A stretch of DNA of 64,000 nucleotides. It comes from Dinoroseobacter sp039192165 (GTDB taxonomy: Bacteria > Pseudomonadota > Alphaproteobacteria > Rhodobacterales > Rhodobacteraceae). Location: NCBI GenBank assembly GCA_039192165.1, contig JBCCXD010000003.1, positions 310,001 through 374,000 on the forward strand, read 5' to 3'. The notes beneath the pieces were generated by a model. It made no database searches. It was not told the origin of the DNA and worked only from the letters and a program-made list of their open reading frames with translations. Below are positions 32,326 to 40,747 of this stretch, one piece after another. Each line of letters starts with the position of its first letter. The stretch's first letter is position 1. A program made the position numbers and the translations under genes.

Positions 32326-33030
32326 CTAGGTCGGGAGCCGTCCGCGCAGTATGCCGGTTGTCAGGATCAAGATCCCGCCCAGAGCGGCAGCGCCCGCCAG
32401 CACAGGCGCGTTTTCGACGTTTTTTACGACAACGCCCACAAGCGCCCAGGCGACTGCGACACCGTAGAACAGCGGCGCTGTCTGACGTTGCACAAGCAAC
32501 GCAATGACGAGAGCAATCGCGAGGCAGAACCACGCCCATCCGATTGCGCCAGGCCCAACCCCGTAGCCCGCAGCGACCGTCGCAGTGGCCACGCACGAGG
32601 CTGCTGTCAGCCAGCCCGCGTACAGCGCCACGGGGGCAGCCAGCCACCAGCGATCCGACTCTGGCGTCCTCAGGGTTGCCACAATGGCAGGGATTGCCAT
32701 GACCCAAATCAGCGCAAGAGCGCCAAGTGCATTTTGGGTTGCGACGGTCAACCAAGGTACGCCGGCAACAAGGCTGACGCACAGTGGTCTGCGCACGAAA
32801 TCCCAGTCCGTGTCGTCCGCGCGTCGCCATGCTCCGAAAAGAGCCGAGGCCAGAAGCCAGAGGTAGATGACGCCCCAGATCGCGAACGCGTACGCCGCGG
32901 GCTGAAGCGGTGGATCGGCTTGAGGCACTGGCAATTGATCATCTCGGAAACCTGAAAATGGCTCAGTCACGAGCGGGGCGACGAAGAATGCGATCGTCAA
33001 AACGAGTGTTAGTAGGGGCCAAAATCGCAT
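32326..33030 (-). CDS. TspO/MBR-like integral membrane protein
   Basis: A 234-residue protein with about seven predicted helices and the Trp-rich segment AYAFAIWGVIYLWLLASALFG, which recalls the TspO/MBR (tryptophan-rich sensory protein) family, although it is longer than classical five-helix TspO (about 155 aa). TspO proteins bind porphyrins and, in Rhodobacter, affect photosynthesis gene expression; the role of this longer relative is unknown. The ATG at 33030 has GGAG about 11 bases upstream; an alternative start at 33063 exists. The 193-base AT-rich gap after the dehalogenase gene shows no other gene. Confidence 0.65.
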   Translation of the reverse strand: MRFWPLLTLVLTIAFFVAPLVTEPFSGFRDDQLPVPQADPPLQPAAYAFAIWGVIYLWLLASALFGAWRRADDTDWDFVRRPLCVSLVAGVPWLTVATQNALGALALIWVMAIPAIVATLRTPESDRWWLAAPVALYAGWLTAASCVATATVAAGYGVGPGAIGWAWFCLAIALVIALLVQRQTAPLFYGVAVAWALVGVVVKNVENAPVLAGAAALGGILILTTGILRGRLPT

Positions 33031-33189
33031 GGTTTTAATTTCTCCTTCGATGAGCAACGACATAACAGGCTTTCCTCTGTGCCCGAATCCCGCTATGTGC
33101 GCGCATCCGCCGAACTGCGGCGGACCCTCCACGGGCCCTGCTGGACGACATCCCGGCTTGCGCCTTAACCCTTAACTAAGGAGACCCCG

Positions 33190-33459
33190 ATGTCGATTAC
33201 TGCTGATGAAAAAGCGAAGCTGATTAAGGAATACGGCACTAAAGAAGGTGACACAGGTTCGCCCGAAGTTCAGGTTGCTATCCTTTCCAGCCGTATCTCA
33301 ACCCTGACGGAACACTTCAAAGAGCATGCGAAGGACAATCATTCCCGTCGCGGTCTGCTCAAGCTTGTTGCTCAGCGCCGCAAGCTACTTGACTACCTTA
33401 AGGGCAAAGACGAAGCGCGCTACACCAAGCTGATTGCATCGTTGGGTTTGCGCCGCTAA
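33190..33459 (+). CDS. rpsO: 30S ribosomal protein S15
   Basis: Primary 16S rRNA-binding protein of the small-subunit platform, 89 aa. Canonical text: MSITADEKAKLIKEYGTKEG, then DTGSPEVQVAILSSRI and HSRRGLLKLVAQRRKLLDYL. A good AAGGAG site precedes the ATG. It ends in a strong terminator at 33481-33504. The neighbours expected in most alphaproteobacteria (truB upstream, pnp just downstream) are not adjacent; pnp follows about 4 kb later. Confidence 0.98.
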   Translation: MSITADEKAKLIKEYGTKEGDTGSPEVQVAILSSRISTLTEHFKEHAKDNHSRRGLLKLVAQRRKLLDYLKGKDEARYTKLIASLGLRR

Positions 33460-33480
33460 ACGCGTTTCCAAACCCGCACC

Positions 33481-33504
33481 AAGGGGCCTTTCGGCCCCTT
33501 TTTT
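33481..33504 (+). terminator. rpsO Rho-independent terminator
   Basis: AAGGGGCC (33481-33488), a TTTC loop, GGCCCCTT (33493-33500) and a run of six T's. The perfect 8-bp stem also lies 4-28 bases after the convergent sbtA stop, so it may serve both directions, with a weaker U-tract on the minus side. Confidence 0.92.
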
Positions 33505-33508
33505 GTGC

Positions 33509-34573
33509 TCAGAAGCCTACGAAGTAGTCTGCAAGCGACATGAAAAGCGGGATGGAAAGGATCGCAACTGGCGTTCCAAGTCCTGTGGATGTCCCGACAT
33601 AGGCGGATGGGTTCGCTTTTGGCAGCGCCGCCCGCATGGTCGGTGGGCCGGATATATCCGAGCTCGACGCTGCCATAACTGACAGAAGAACGATGCCGCC
33701 TGCTGAAAAGCCAGTCAGGTGATGCGCTGCCAGCCCAAAACCAAAGCCTATAAGACCGTGGATGATCGGAGCCGTCAGCCCGTAAAGGATATAGGCATGT
33801 GCGACTTTGCGAAGTTCGGAGAGCCGCGACCATGCTTCGATCCCCATAACCAGCATCAGAACCGACAACAGCCCGCGGAATAGTGGCTCGTAGAAGCCTG
33901 CATACACGGTCTCAGGCCGCGCAAACACTCCGATCGCGAGCCCAAGCATAAGCGCTGAGATTGCCGGGCTCCGAAAGGTGTCGACCAGAATGTCGGTTAC
34001 GACGCGGGTTTCGATGGCTGACCTGGAACCCGTGCCGCCAGTCAGCGTTGCTGTCGCGGTCCCGTCAGCTTGAAGCGCTGGAGCAACACTTCGTTCCGCG
34101 CTCAGCTTTGCCAGTACGATCGCCGTAACCAGCGCTGCGATGTCCATGAAGGGATAAAGTGCTCCGATAAATCCCTCATAGAAGATCCCGCCATCGTCCA
34201 AGACCGCCATGCCCGCCGCAAGCGTAGAGGCGGAAACAGCGCCAAACAGACCAGCGGTCGCCATCCCGTCTACCTGAGAAACACCTTTGAAGCGCGCGAG
34301 CGTACGCCCGCCCAGCAGCACAATCAGCACACCTGCGAAAGCGGCTGCCACGGCGGGCACGGCAAGCTCAACCAGGTTCGCCTCGCGTACCGAAATCCCT
34401 GCACCAAGTCCGACCTTCAGCAGAAGCAAAAGGACGATCAGCTTATAGGCCTGATCCGGGACCACGAGCTTTGATCCCAGTGCAGCGAGGAGCATGCCTC
34501 CAACTAAAAATGCCAGGGTCGGCTTTTGCAGCTGTGTCAGCATGGTCGAAAGAATGTCGACAATCAGATCCAT
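33509..34573 (-). CDS. sbtA: SbtA-type sodium-dependent bicarbonate transporter family permease
   Basis: Ten-helix inner-membrane protein of 354 aa, DUF897/SbtA family (PF05982). Recognisable stretches: KPTLAFLVGGMLLAALGSKL near the N-terminus, LFGAVSASTLAAGMAVLDD and, near the C-terminus, VMAASSSDISGPPTMRAALP followed by GTSTGLGTPVAI. In cyanobacteria SbtA takes up Na+/HCO3- and is gated by the PII-like SbtB; no sbtB is seen next to this gene. It is divergent from a LysR gene that probably regulates it. Bicarbonate as substrate is inferred by family; heterotrophic homologues are little studied. Confidence 0.87.
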   Translation of the reverse strand: MDLIVDILSTMLTQLQKPTLAFLVGGMLLAALGSKLVVPDQAYKLIVLLLLLKVGLGAGISVREANLVELAVPAVAAAFAGVLIVLLGGRTLARFKGVSQVDGMATAGLFGAVSASTLAAGMAVLDDGGIFYEGFIGALYPFMDIAALVTAIVLAKLSAERSVAPALQADGTATATLTGGTGSRSAIETRVVTDILVDTFRSPAISALMLGLAIGVFARPETVYAGFYEPLFRGLLSVLMLVMGIEAWSRLSELRKVAHAYILYGLTAPIIHGLIGFGFGLAAHHLTGFSAGGIVLLSVMAASSSDISGPPTMRAALPKANPSAYVGTSTGLGTPVAILSIPLFMSLADYFVGF

Positions 34574-34668
34574 CTTGCGCCTCTGTCTTCTTCTGAGGCG
34601 CTAGCTAGGGAGGTTTAAAGAAGAATAAAATTATATCTTTTCTATTATTCCGTTCTATTTTATCGAAC
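34574..34668. promoter_or_regulatory. AT-rich divergent promoter region of sbtA and LysR
   Basis: A 95-base gap, strikingly AT-rich against its surroundings. It contains a 6-bp inverted repeat GAATAA (34623-34628) and TTATTC (34645-34650), plausible as a LysR-type binding site. Core promoter elements cannot be assigned with confidence. Confidence 0.4.
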
Positions 34669-35553
34669 ATGGATTATCTGAACTACAATCATCTGCGTTA
34701 CTTTCACGCCGTCGCGCATGAAGGAAACCTTACACGCGCCGCAGACAAGCTCAGCTTGTCTCAGTCCGCGCTGTCCTCGCAGATTAAAGTCCTTGAGGAT
34801 CGGCTGGGTCACGCACTGTTTGAACGGGTGGGGCGCCGGCTCGAGCTAACTGAGGTAGGGCGTATAACACTCGATCATGCAGACCGGATTTTTGAGACCG
34901 GGCAAGAATTACTCGCAACACTCAAACAAAGCAGGCAAGTGCTGCCTCCCTTGCGCATCGGTGCCCTTTCGACTCTGTCGCGCAACTTCCAGCTCCGTTT
35001 TCTGAAACCAGCTCTGAGCAGAGGGGATCTGGAGATCTCACTTCGATCGGGTGATGCCATACAATTGCTCGATGCGCTCAAGTCGCTGGCGCTCGATGTG
35101 GTGCTGGCAAACGAGCCGCCCAAAAGCGCGGTAGGATCCGAGTTTGTGGCTCAGAAACTGGCAGAACAAGAGGTCGGAATTCATGGACGACCTGAAAAGG
35201 TCGCCTATAGCTCGCTGGCGGCGCTTTTGCGCGCAGAAGCCGTAATCTTGCCCACGGAACCCGCCATTCGTTCGGGCTTCTTTGGGCTTGCAGCACAACT
35301 TTCGGTAAGTCCGCGCATCATTGCGGACGTGGACGACATGGCGATGGTGCGGCTTCTGACGCGCGAGGGGGCAGGTATCGCCGTAGCGCCCGCCGTCGTT
35401 GTGACGGACGAGCTCGCCGCCGGCCGTATTGCGACGGCGCCTTTTAACCTCAACATTCGGGAAAGCTTCTATGCCATAACAGTGCGGCGTAGCTTTCCGC
35501 ATCCTTTGCTGGAGAAACTGCTCAAATCCGCTGCCTCAACATCCAAAGAATGA
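34669..35553 (+). CDS. LysR-family regulator divergent from sbtA
   Basis: A 294-residue LysR-type protein. The winged HTH (residues 3-62) reads NHLRYFHAVAHEGNLTRAADKLSLSQSALSSQIKVLEDRLG; the NHLRYF start places it in the NhaR-like subgroup. The periplasmic-binding-like effector domain follows at about 90-290. Divergent, closely spaced arrangement with sbtA suggests local control of bicarbonate or Na+ transport. In cyanobacteria sbtA is under LysR regulators (CcmR/CmpR), a parallel only. Convergent with the next LysR gene, 9 bases apart. Confidence 0.88.
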   Translation: MDYLNYNHLRYFHAVAHEGNLTRAADKLSLSQSALSSQIKVLEDRLGHALFERVGRRLELTEVGRITLDHADRIFETGQELLATLKQSRQVLPPLRIGALSTLSRNFQLRFLKPALSRGDLEISLRSGDAIQLLDALKSLALDVVLANEPPKSAVGSEFVAQKLAEQEVGIHGRPEKVAYSSLAALLRAEAVILPTEPAIRSGFFGLAAQLSVSPRIIADVDDMAMVRLLTREGAGIAVAPAVVVTDELAAGRIATAPFNLNIRESFYAITVRRSFPHPLLEKLLKSAASTSKE

Positions 35554-35562
35554 TCTCCGTTC

Positions 35563-36411
35563 TTAGGTCGCCAGTCCGGCTTCAAGAAGCCTCGAGAGAT
35601 AGGATATTTCTTCATCCGACAGGTTCGGTGGCGTGTAGGCAGCAAAGGCAATCGGTGCAATTGAAGGCAAACCGGCGGAAGGTTCTAAAATGCTTAGCGG
35701 CGCAGCTACCGTGGACTTCGGCATCACAGTGACAGCCAGTCCGGCTTGAACGAAAGCCCGAACGCCGATCGGGTGCGGGCTCAAATGCGCGATCTTGCCA
35801 TGCAACCCTGCCGCATCGAGAGCTTCGAACGCGTAGCGTCGCAGATCGCGCCCATCCGAGAGGAAAGCCAGAGGCACGTAGCTCTCTCGAGCTAGGTCGA
35901 ACTGTTCGCTCGCGACCCAGACCAGGGGCTGGGAGTGTACAAAACCGCGCCCGGCACGTTTGCCCTGATCCATCATCACCGCCAAGTCCAGCTCGCCGGT
36001 ATCCAGCCTTGCCAGCAACGCATCGCTGCGGTCGCAGTAGACGTGGATTTGCGTGTCTGGATAGCGCGAAGCAAAGGCGGAAAGAGCTTGCGGCAACACC
36101 GAGAGAGCAATTGTTACCGTGGTTCCCAACCGTAAAATCCGACGTGACCCTGCTGTCTGGATCGCCTCGACCGCTTCTTGCGACAGCGACAGGATTCGTC
36201 TTGCATAAACCAGAAAAGCCTGGCCCTCCGCGGTGAGGATCATCGCCCGTCCGCGTCCTCTGTCAAAGAGCTTGCGATCGAGACTTTTCTCGAGTTTCGA
36301 GATGTGCGCGCTTATGGCCGACTGAACCGTGTTCCTGCGCTCAGCGGCCTCCGAGAAGTTCAAAGTCTCCGCCGCGATGACGAAGCTTCGGAGGGCAACT
36401 TGATCGATCAT
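35563..36411 (-). CDS. LysR-family regulator divergent from a TSUP permease
   Basis: A 282-residue LysR-type regulator. HTH at residues 3-62 (MIDQVALRSFVIAAETLNFSEAA start), then the effector domain. The ATG at 36411 is chosen over a TTG at 36420. It faces the TSUP permease gene across 96 bases that include AATC-N8-GATT (36445-36460), a candidate LysR site. The effector is unknown; linkage suggests it senses a sulfonate or organic anion moved by the permease. Confidence 0.87.
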   Translation of the reverse strand: MIDQVALRSFVIAAETLNFSEAAERRNTVQSAISAHISKLEKSLDRKLFDRGRGRAMILTAEGQAFLVYARRILSLSQEAVEAIQTAGSRRILRLGTTVTIALSVLPQALSAFASRYPDTQIHVYCDRSDALLARLDTGELDLAVMMDQGKRAGRGFVHSQPLVWVASEQFDLARESYVPLAFLSDGRDLRRYAFEALDAAGLHGKIAHLSPHPIGVRAFVQAGLAVTVMPKSTVAAPLSILEPSAGLPSIAPIAFAAYTPPNLSDEEISYLSRLLEAGLAT

Positions 36412-36507
36412 AAATCTCAATTACAGATTTAAAGGGACGAAATAAATCGTTTTCTTGATTAGTGCCTCTGCGATAGGTCGTGCTGGCGCCATCCCAAAAG
36501 GAACACC

Positions 36508-37266
36508 ATGGACCTCTCGCTTGCCTTCTTCGCTGTAACGATTTTTGCGGTTCTGCTTACGGGAGTGTCCAAGAGTGGGTTTGGTGGTGGCTTGGGCGTG
36601 ATGTCGGTGCCCATGATGAGTGTTTTCGTGTCTCCCCCGTTTGCTGCGGCCGTATTGATGCCCATCCTTTTGGTGATGGATATCCTGATCGTCGTGCGCT
36701 ACCGCAAGTCCTGGAGCCGCCCGGTTCTTATGTCTCTGCTGCCCGGCGCGGCCGTTGGCTTAGTGTTGGGGGCTACGCTTTTCCATGCGATGGATGCGAC
36801 GACGGTGAGGTTTGCCATAGGCTGCCTTGCGTTTGTTTTCGTGGCACAATTTTTACTCAATCAACGGAACGGGCAAACACAGCGACGCTCGTGGCGCGGT
36901 ACAAGCACCGTACTCGGCGCCATTTCTGGGCTTGCGAGCTATATCGCGCACGCGGGCGGTCCACCGGTCAAAGGGTACCTGCTGAGCCAGAACCTCGACA
37001 AAACCACATTCGTTGGTACGAACACGATGTTCTTTTTTGCTCTGAACGCCACAAAGACGATCGCCTACGGGGTATTTGGCTCAATGACCACTGACAGCCT
37101 CATGGTCAGTGCTCTGGTCGCGCCGGCCCTTTTTCTCGGGATTTTCATAGGCGTGCGGTTGCACGCGTTTGTCGACCAGCGGCTGTTCGTCCGGATCGTT
37201 TACGGCTTTCTGGCACTGACCGGCGTAAAGCTTCTGCATGACAGCGTTCCGGTCCTCTTCAGCTGA
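36508..37266 (+). CDS. TSUP-family (TauE/SafE) permease
   Basis: A 252-residue, roughly eight-helix permease of the sulfite exporter TauE/SafE family. First repeat: LLTGVSKSGFGGGLGVMSVPMMSV; second repeat: GAISGLASYIAHAGGPPVKGYLL, a good match to the family. Divergent from the LysR gene that probably regulates it. Substrate unknown (sulfite, sulfolactate or another anion). It shares the fold but little sequence with the TSUP gene at 21.7 kb. Confidence 0.9.
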   Translation: MDLSLAFFAVTIFAVLLTGVSKSGFGGGLGVMSVPMMSVFVSPPFAAAVLMPILLVMDILIVVRYRKSWSRPVLMSLLPGAAVGLVLGATLFHAMDATTVRFAIGCLAFVFVAQFLLNQRNGQTQRRSWRGTSTVLGAISGLASYIAHAGGPPVKGYLLSQNLDKTTFVGTNTMFFFALNATKTIAYGVFGSMTTDSLMVSALVAPALFLGIFIGVRLHAFVDQRLFVRIVYGFLALTGVKLLHDSVPVLFS

Positions 37267-37374
37267 ACGGCCACCTTCGGATTACGACGCTTTTCTTTGT
37301 CTGGAAACTCCTGTATCCCGCGCCCATCTGAGACGTGACGCTCGGACCCCGGCGTGACACGAAGGACAGGGGTC

Positions 37375-37431
37375 GGCGGCAATGGGGCCGCCATTTCAAC
37401 GGGAGACCCGGGACCGCCCGGGCGTGCTCCC
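37375..37431 (+). promoter_or_regulatory. pnp: Structured 5' leader of pnp
   Basis: Two hairpins precede the start codon. The first pairs GGCGGC (37375-37380) with GCCGCC (37387-37392). The second is nested: GGGAG (37401-37405) with CTCCC (37427-37431) enclosing CCCGGG (37407-37412) with CCCGGG (37417-37422). It ends about 15 bases before the ATG, next to the ribosome site. In E. coli, pnp is autoregulated by RNase III and PNPase acting on a leader hairpin; an analogous control is plausible here but unproven. Confidence 0.6.
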
Positions 37432-37446
37432 CGACAGGAAATGACA

Positions 37447-39582
37447 ATGTTCAATACAGTCAAGAAATCGATCGAGTGGGGCGAAGATACGCTGACCCTC
37501 GAAACGGGCAAGGTTGCCCGCCAGGCGGACGGTTCCGTTATCGCCACCTATGGCGAAACATCCGTTATGGCGAACGTGACTTACGCGCGGGCGCAGAAGC
37601 CGGGACAGGACTTCTTCCCGCTGACCGTGCACTATAACGAGAAATACTATGCTGCCGGGAAAATCCCCGGCGGGTTTTTCAAGCGTGAAGCGCGTCCGAC
37701 CGAAAAAGAGACGCTGACATCGCGCCTGATCGACCGTCCGATCCGTCCGCTGTTTGTGGATGGGTTCAAAAACGAAGTTCTGGTGATTTGCACCGTGCTC
37801 TCGCACGATCTGGAAAACGATCCGGACATCGTCGCGATGATTGCGGCTTCAGCCGCACTGACCATATCCGGTGTCCCTTTCATGGGCCCAATAGCTGGCG
37901 CGCGGGTGGGATTTGAGGATGGTGAATACATCCTGAACCCAACCGTCGATGACATGCAGGATCTGCGCTCAAACCCGGATCAGCGGCTTGATCTGGTCGT
38001 CGCGGGCACAAAAGATGCCGTTATGATGGTGGAGTCCGAAGCCTATGAGCTGACAGAAGCCGAAATGCTGGGCGCCGTTAAGTTTGGCCACGAGCAAATG
38101 CAACCGGTGCTCGACCTGATCATCGATCTCGCCGAAGATGCTGCGAAAGAGCCGTTCGACTTCCAGGCGCCGGACTATTCCGCTTTGTACGACGTCGTGA
38201 AAGCGGCGGGCGAAGAGCAGATGCGCGCGGCCTATGCGATCACCGACAAGCAGGAGCGTGTGAACGCCGTTAGTGCCGCGAAAGAGGCGATCAAGGAAAC
38301 GCTGACCGAAGAGCAGCTTGAGGACGAGAACCTCGGCACAGCGCTCAAGAAGCTGGAATCCTCCGTTCTGCGGGGCGATGTCGTCAAGAACGGTAAGCGG
38401 ATCGACGGCCGGGCTCTCGACACCGTTCGTGCGATCGACAGTGAAGTGGGTCTTCTGCCCCGGACGCACGGCTCTGCGCTCTTCACCCGTGGCGAAACGC
38501 AAGGCCTGGTCGTCACTACGCTGGGCACCGGCGATGATGAGCAGTTCATCGACGCTCTGCACGGCAATTTCAAATCGAACTTCCTGCTGCATTACAACTT
38601 CCCGCCCTACTCGGTTGGTGAAGTGGGTCGCTTTGGCCCTCCGGGCCGTCGGGAGATCGGTCACGGTAAACTGGCATGGCGTGCTTTGCAGGCAGTTCTG
38701 CCGGCGGCAACCGACTTCCCCTATACCATTCGTCTTGTGTCCGAGATCACCGAGTCCAACGGCTCATCCTCGATGGCAACGGTTTGCGGTGGCTCCTTGT
38801 CCATGATGGACGCCGGTGTGCCGCTGAAAGCGCCGGTTGCTGGCGTGGCCATGGGGCTCGTGCTGGAGGACGACGGGGAGTATGCGATTCTAACCGACAT
38901 CCTCGGGGATGAGGATCACCTTGGCGATATGGACTTCAAGGTTGCCGGCACCGAAGATGGTATCACTTCGCTCCAGATGGACATCAAGGTCGCCGGCATT
39001 ACGCCTGCGATCATGGAGAAAGCGCTCGACCAAGCGAAAGCTGGGCGCCTGCACATCCTTGGCGAGATGGGCAAAGCCCTGTCCGAGGGGCGTCAGGAAT
39101 TCTCCGAGCACGCGCCGCGCATCGAGACCATGAACATCCCGACCGACAAGATCCGCGAAGTGATCGGCTCGGGCGGCAAGGTCATCCGTGAGATCGTAGA
39201 AACCTCAGGCGCCAAGGTAGACATCAACGATGATGGTGTCATCAAGATCGCGTCCCCGAACGGCGAGGCGATCAAGAAGGCCTATGACATGATCCACTCG
39301 ATCGTGGCCGAGCCGGAAGAAGGTAAGGTCTACAAAGGCAAGGTCGTCAAGATCGTCGACTTCGGTGCGTTTGTGAATTTCTTCGGCAAGCGCGACGGTC
39401 TGGTTCATGTCAGCCAGATCGAAAACCGCCGCCTGAACCATCCGTCCGACGTTCTGAAAGAAGGTCAGGAAGTATGGGTCAAGCTGCTGGGCTTCGATGA
39501 TCGCGGCAAGGTGCGCCTGTCGATGAAAGTCGTTGACCAGGAGACGGGTGAAGAAGCCAAGAAGGAAGAGGCTGCCGAGTAA
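37447..39582 (+). CDS. pnp: Polynucleotide phosphorylase
   Basis: Phosphorolytic 3'-5' exoribonuclease and degradosome component, 711 aa. Two RNase PH-like domains are separated by a helical linker, followed by KH (IPTDKIREVIGSGGKVIREI) and S1 (VYKGKVVKIVDFGAFVNFFG) RNA-binding domains. Two in-frame ATGs lie at 37441 and 37447; the second has AGGA at a proper 8-base distance. It is preceded by a structured leader and followed by a terminator. A 4-kb block separates it from rpsO, its usual close neighbour. Confidence 0.97.
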   Translation: MFNTVKKSIEWGEDTLTLETGKVARQADGSVIATYGETSVMANVTYARAQKPGQDFFPLTVHYNEKYYAAGKIPGGFFKREARPTEKETLTSRLIDRPIRPLFVDGFKNEVLVICTVLSHDLENDPDIVAMIAASAALTISGVPFMGPIAGARVGFEDGEYILNPTVDDMQDLRSNPDQRLDLVVAGTKDAVMMVESEAYELTEAEMLGAVKFGHEQMQPVLDLIIDLAEDAAKEPFDFQAPDYSALYDVVKAAGEEQMRAAYAITDKQERVNAVSAAKEAIKETLTEEQLEDENLGTALKKLESSVLRGDVVKNGKRIDGRALDTVRAIDSEVGLLPRTHGSALFTRGETQGLVVTTLGTGDDEQFIDALHGNFKSNFLLHYNFPPYSVGEVGRFGPPGRREIGHGKLAWRALQAVLPAATDFPYTIRLVSEITESNGSSSMATVCGGSLSMMDAGVPLKAPVAGVAMGLVLEDDGEYAILTDILGDEDHLGDMDFKVAGTEDGITSLQMDIKVAGITPAIMEKALDQAKAGRLHILGEMGKALSEGRQEFSEHAPRIETMNIPTDKIREVIGSGGKVIREIVETSGAKVDINDDGVIKIASPNGEAIKKAYDMIHSIVAEPEEGKVYKGKVVKIVDFGAFVNFFGKRDGLVHVSQIENRRLNHPSDVLKEGQEVWVKLLGFDDRGKVRLSMKVVDQETGEEAKKEEAAE

Positions 39583-39605
39583 AGGCAGCATCTGAAAAAC
39601 ACGAA

Positions 39606-39634
39606 GGTCGGGCCCGTATTGCGCCCGGCCTTTT
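39606..39634 (+). terminator. pnp Rho-independent terminator
   Basis: GGTCGGGC (39606-39613) pairs with GCCCGGCC (39623-39630), with one G-T wobble, followed by TTTT. It lies 24 bases beyond the pnp stop. Confidence 0.75.
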
Positions 39635-39670
39635 CGATTTAAGCGGCGACTTTTGAAAGGGCATGCTGCG

Positions 39671-40747
39671 ATGGCAGGATGGTGGAAAGTCAAACGCGAG
39701 ATAAGTCGGGTCGGTCAGCAGTTCGTGGAGTTGAAGCCGCTCCTTCTAGGGCCGATCAACCGGATTTATTATGACACGTTTCTACGGAAAGAGATCAGGC
39801 TGACAGAAGGAAATCAGCCCGTTAAAGCCGATATTGCTGTGGTCTTGCTTTATCAGCCGGACGGCTTGCTTCCCTCAACTTTCCACCAGCTTTCCTATTT
39901 CCTTCAGAACGACATCACGCCGGTTGTTGTCACAAACGCGGCTCTTTCTGAGGCTGACCGGACGCGTCTGGAGGAGCTCAGCCATCTGATCATCGAACGC
40001 CCGAATTTCGGCTACGATTTTGGCGGCTATCGTGACGCTATTCTGGAGCTGCTGGACCGGGAGGTCGAGATAAGAAACTTGTTTGTTCTCAATGACAGCA
40101 TTTGGTTCCCTGTCCGGGATGACTGCACGCTTATTGAGAAGGCAAGATCATCAGAGGCTGACCTGTTTGGCATCTTCTATACGAAGAAAAGCAAACGGGA
40201 ATCCCACTGGCATTTTCATTCTTTCTTTTACCGGTTTGGCCCGAAACTCGTCGCCAGTGCCGCGTTTCGGGATTACTGGAGAAAAATGCCGCTCTATCAG
40301 GGTGCCAAACGCCTTGTGATCCGACAGTTTGAAATCAAGCTAACGGCGGTTTTCAAATCGAAAGGCTTTTCGACGGGTAGCCTCTACGAGGCGGAAGACA
40401 TTCAAAAGGCGAGCCAGACGCTTGGGCCTGAGAAGACCGTAGAATTCGTGGACTACCATTTGTCGGCAGATGAGCTGACCAATTCTTTTTTCAGCGAAAT
40501 GGACGGACTTTCAATTGCGGATGCGGCGTGGGAGCCAACCTTGAATAAGATCATCGCGCATCGCAGGTTCGGGAATTACTTCCTGCACGCGCATCCATGG
40601 GTATTTCTTGAAAAACTCCGCTCTCCCATAATCAAAAAGAACAAGGGTCAGAAATTCGTCGCGCAGCGCGACGCTATTGTGTCCACGGGTCTTGTCTCGG
40701 AGCTTCTGCCCGACGTCCGCGATGAACTAAAGCACTGGGACGACTAG
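39671..40747 (+). CDS. Rhamnan synthesis protein F-like (RgpF family) glycosyltransferase
   Basis: A 358-residue protein related to RgpF (PF05045), involved in rhamnose-rich cell-surface polysaccharide assembly. Signature seen: ERPNFGYDFGGYRDAI followed by LFVLNDSIWFPV, and FYTKKSKRESHWHFHSFFY. An ATG at 39671 with a GAAAGGG site is chosen; a TTG six codons upstream is rejected. Codon use looks a little less GC3-biased than pnp, which may reflect acquisition (impression only). It ends in a CTAG shared with the convergent capsule gene, its likely functional neighbour. Confidence 0.82.
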   Translation: MAGWWKVKREISRVGQQFVELKPLLLGPINRIYYDTFLRKEIRLTEGNQPVKADIAVVLLYQPDGLLPSTFHQLSYFLQNDITPVVVTNAALSEADRTRLEELSHLIIERPNFGYDFGGYRDAILELLDREVEIRNLFVLNDSIWFPVRDDCTLIEKARSSEADLFGIFYTKKSKRESHWHFHSFFYRFGPKLVASAAFRDYWRKMPLYQGAKRLVIRQFEIKLTAVFKSKGFSTGSLYEAEDIQKASQTLGPEKTVEFVDYHLSADELTNSFFSEMDGLSIADAAWEPTLNKIIAHRRFGNYFLHAHPWVFLEKLRSPIIKKNKGQKFVAQRDAIVSTGLVSELLPDVRDELKHWDD

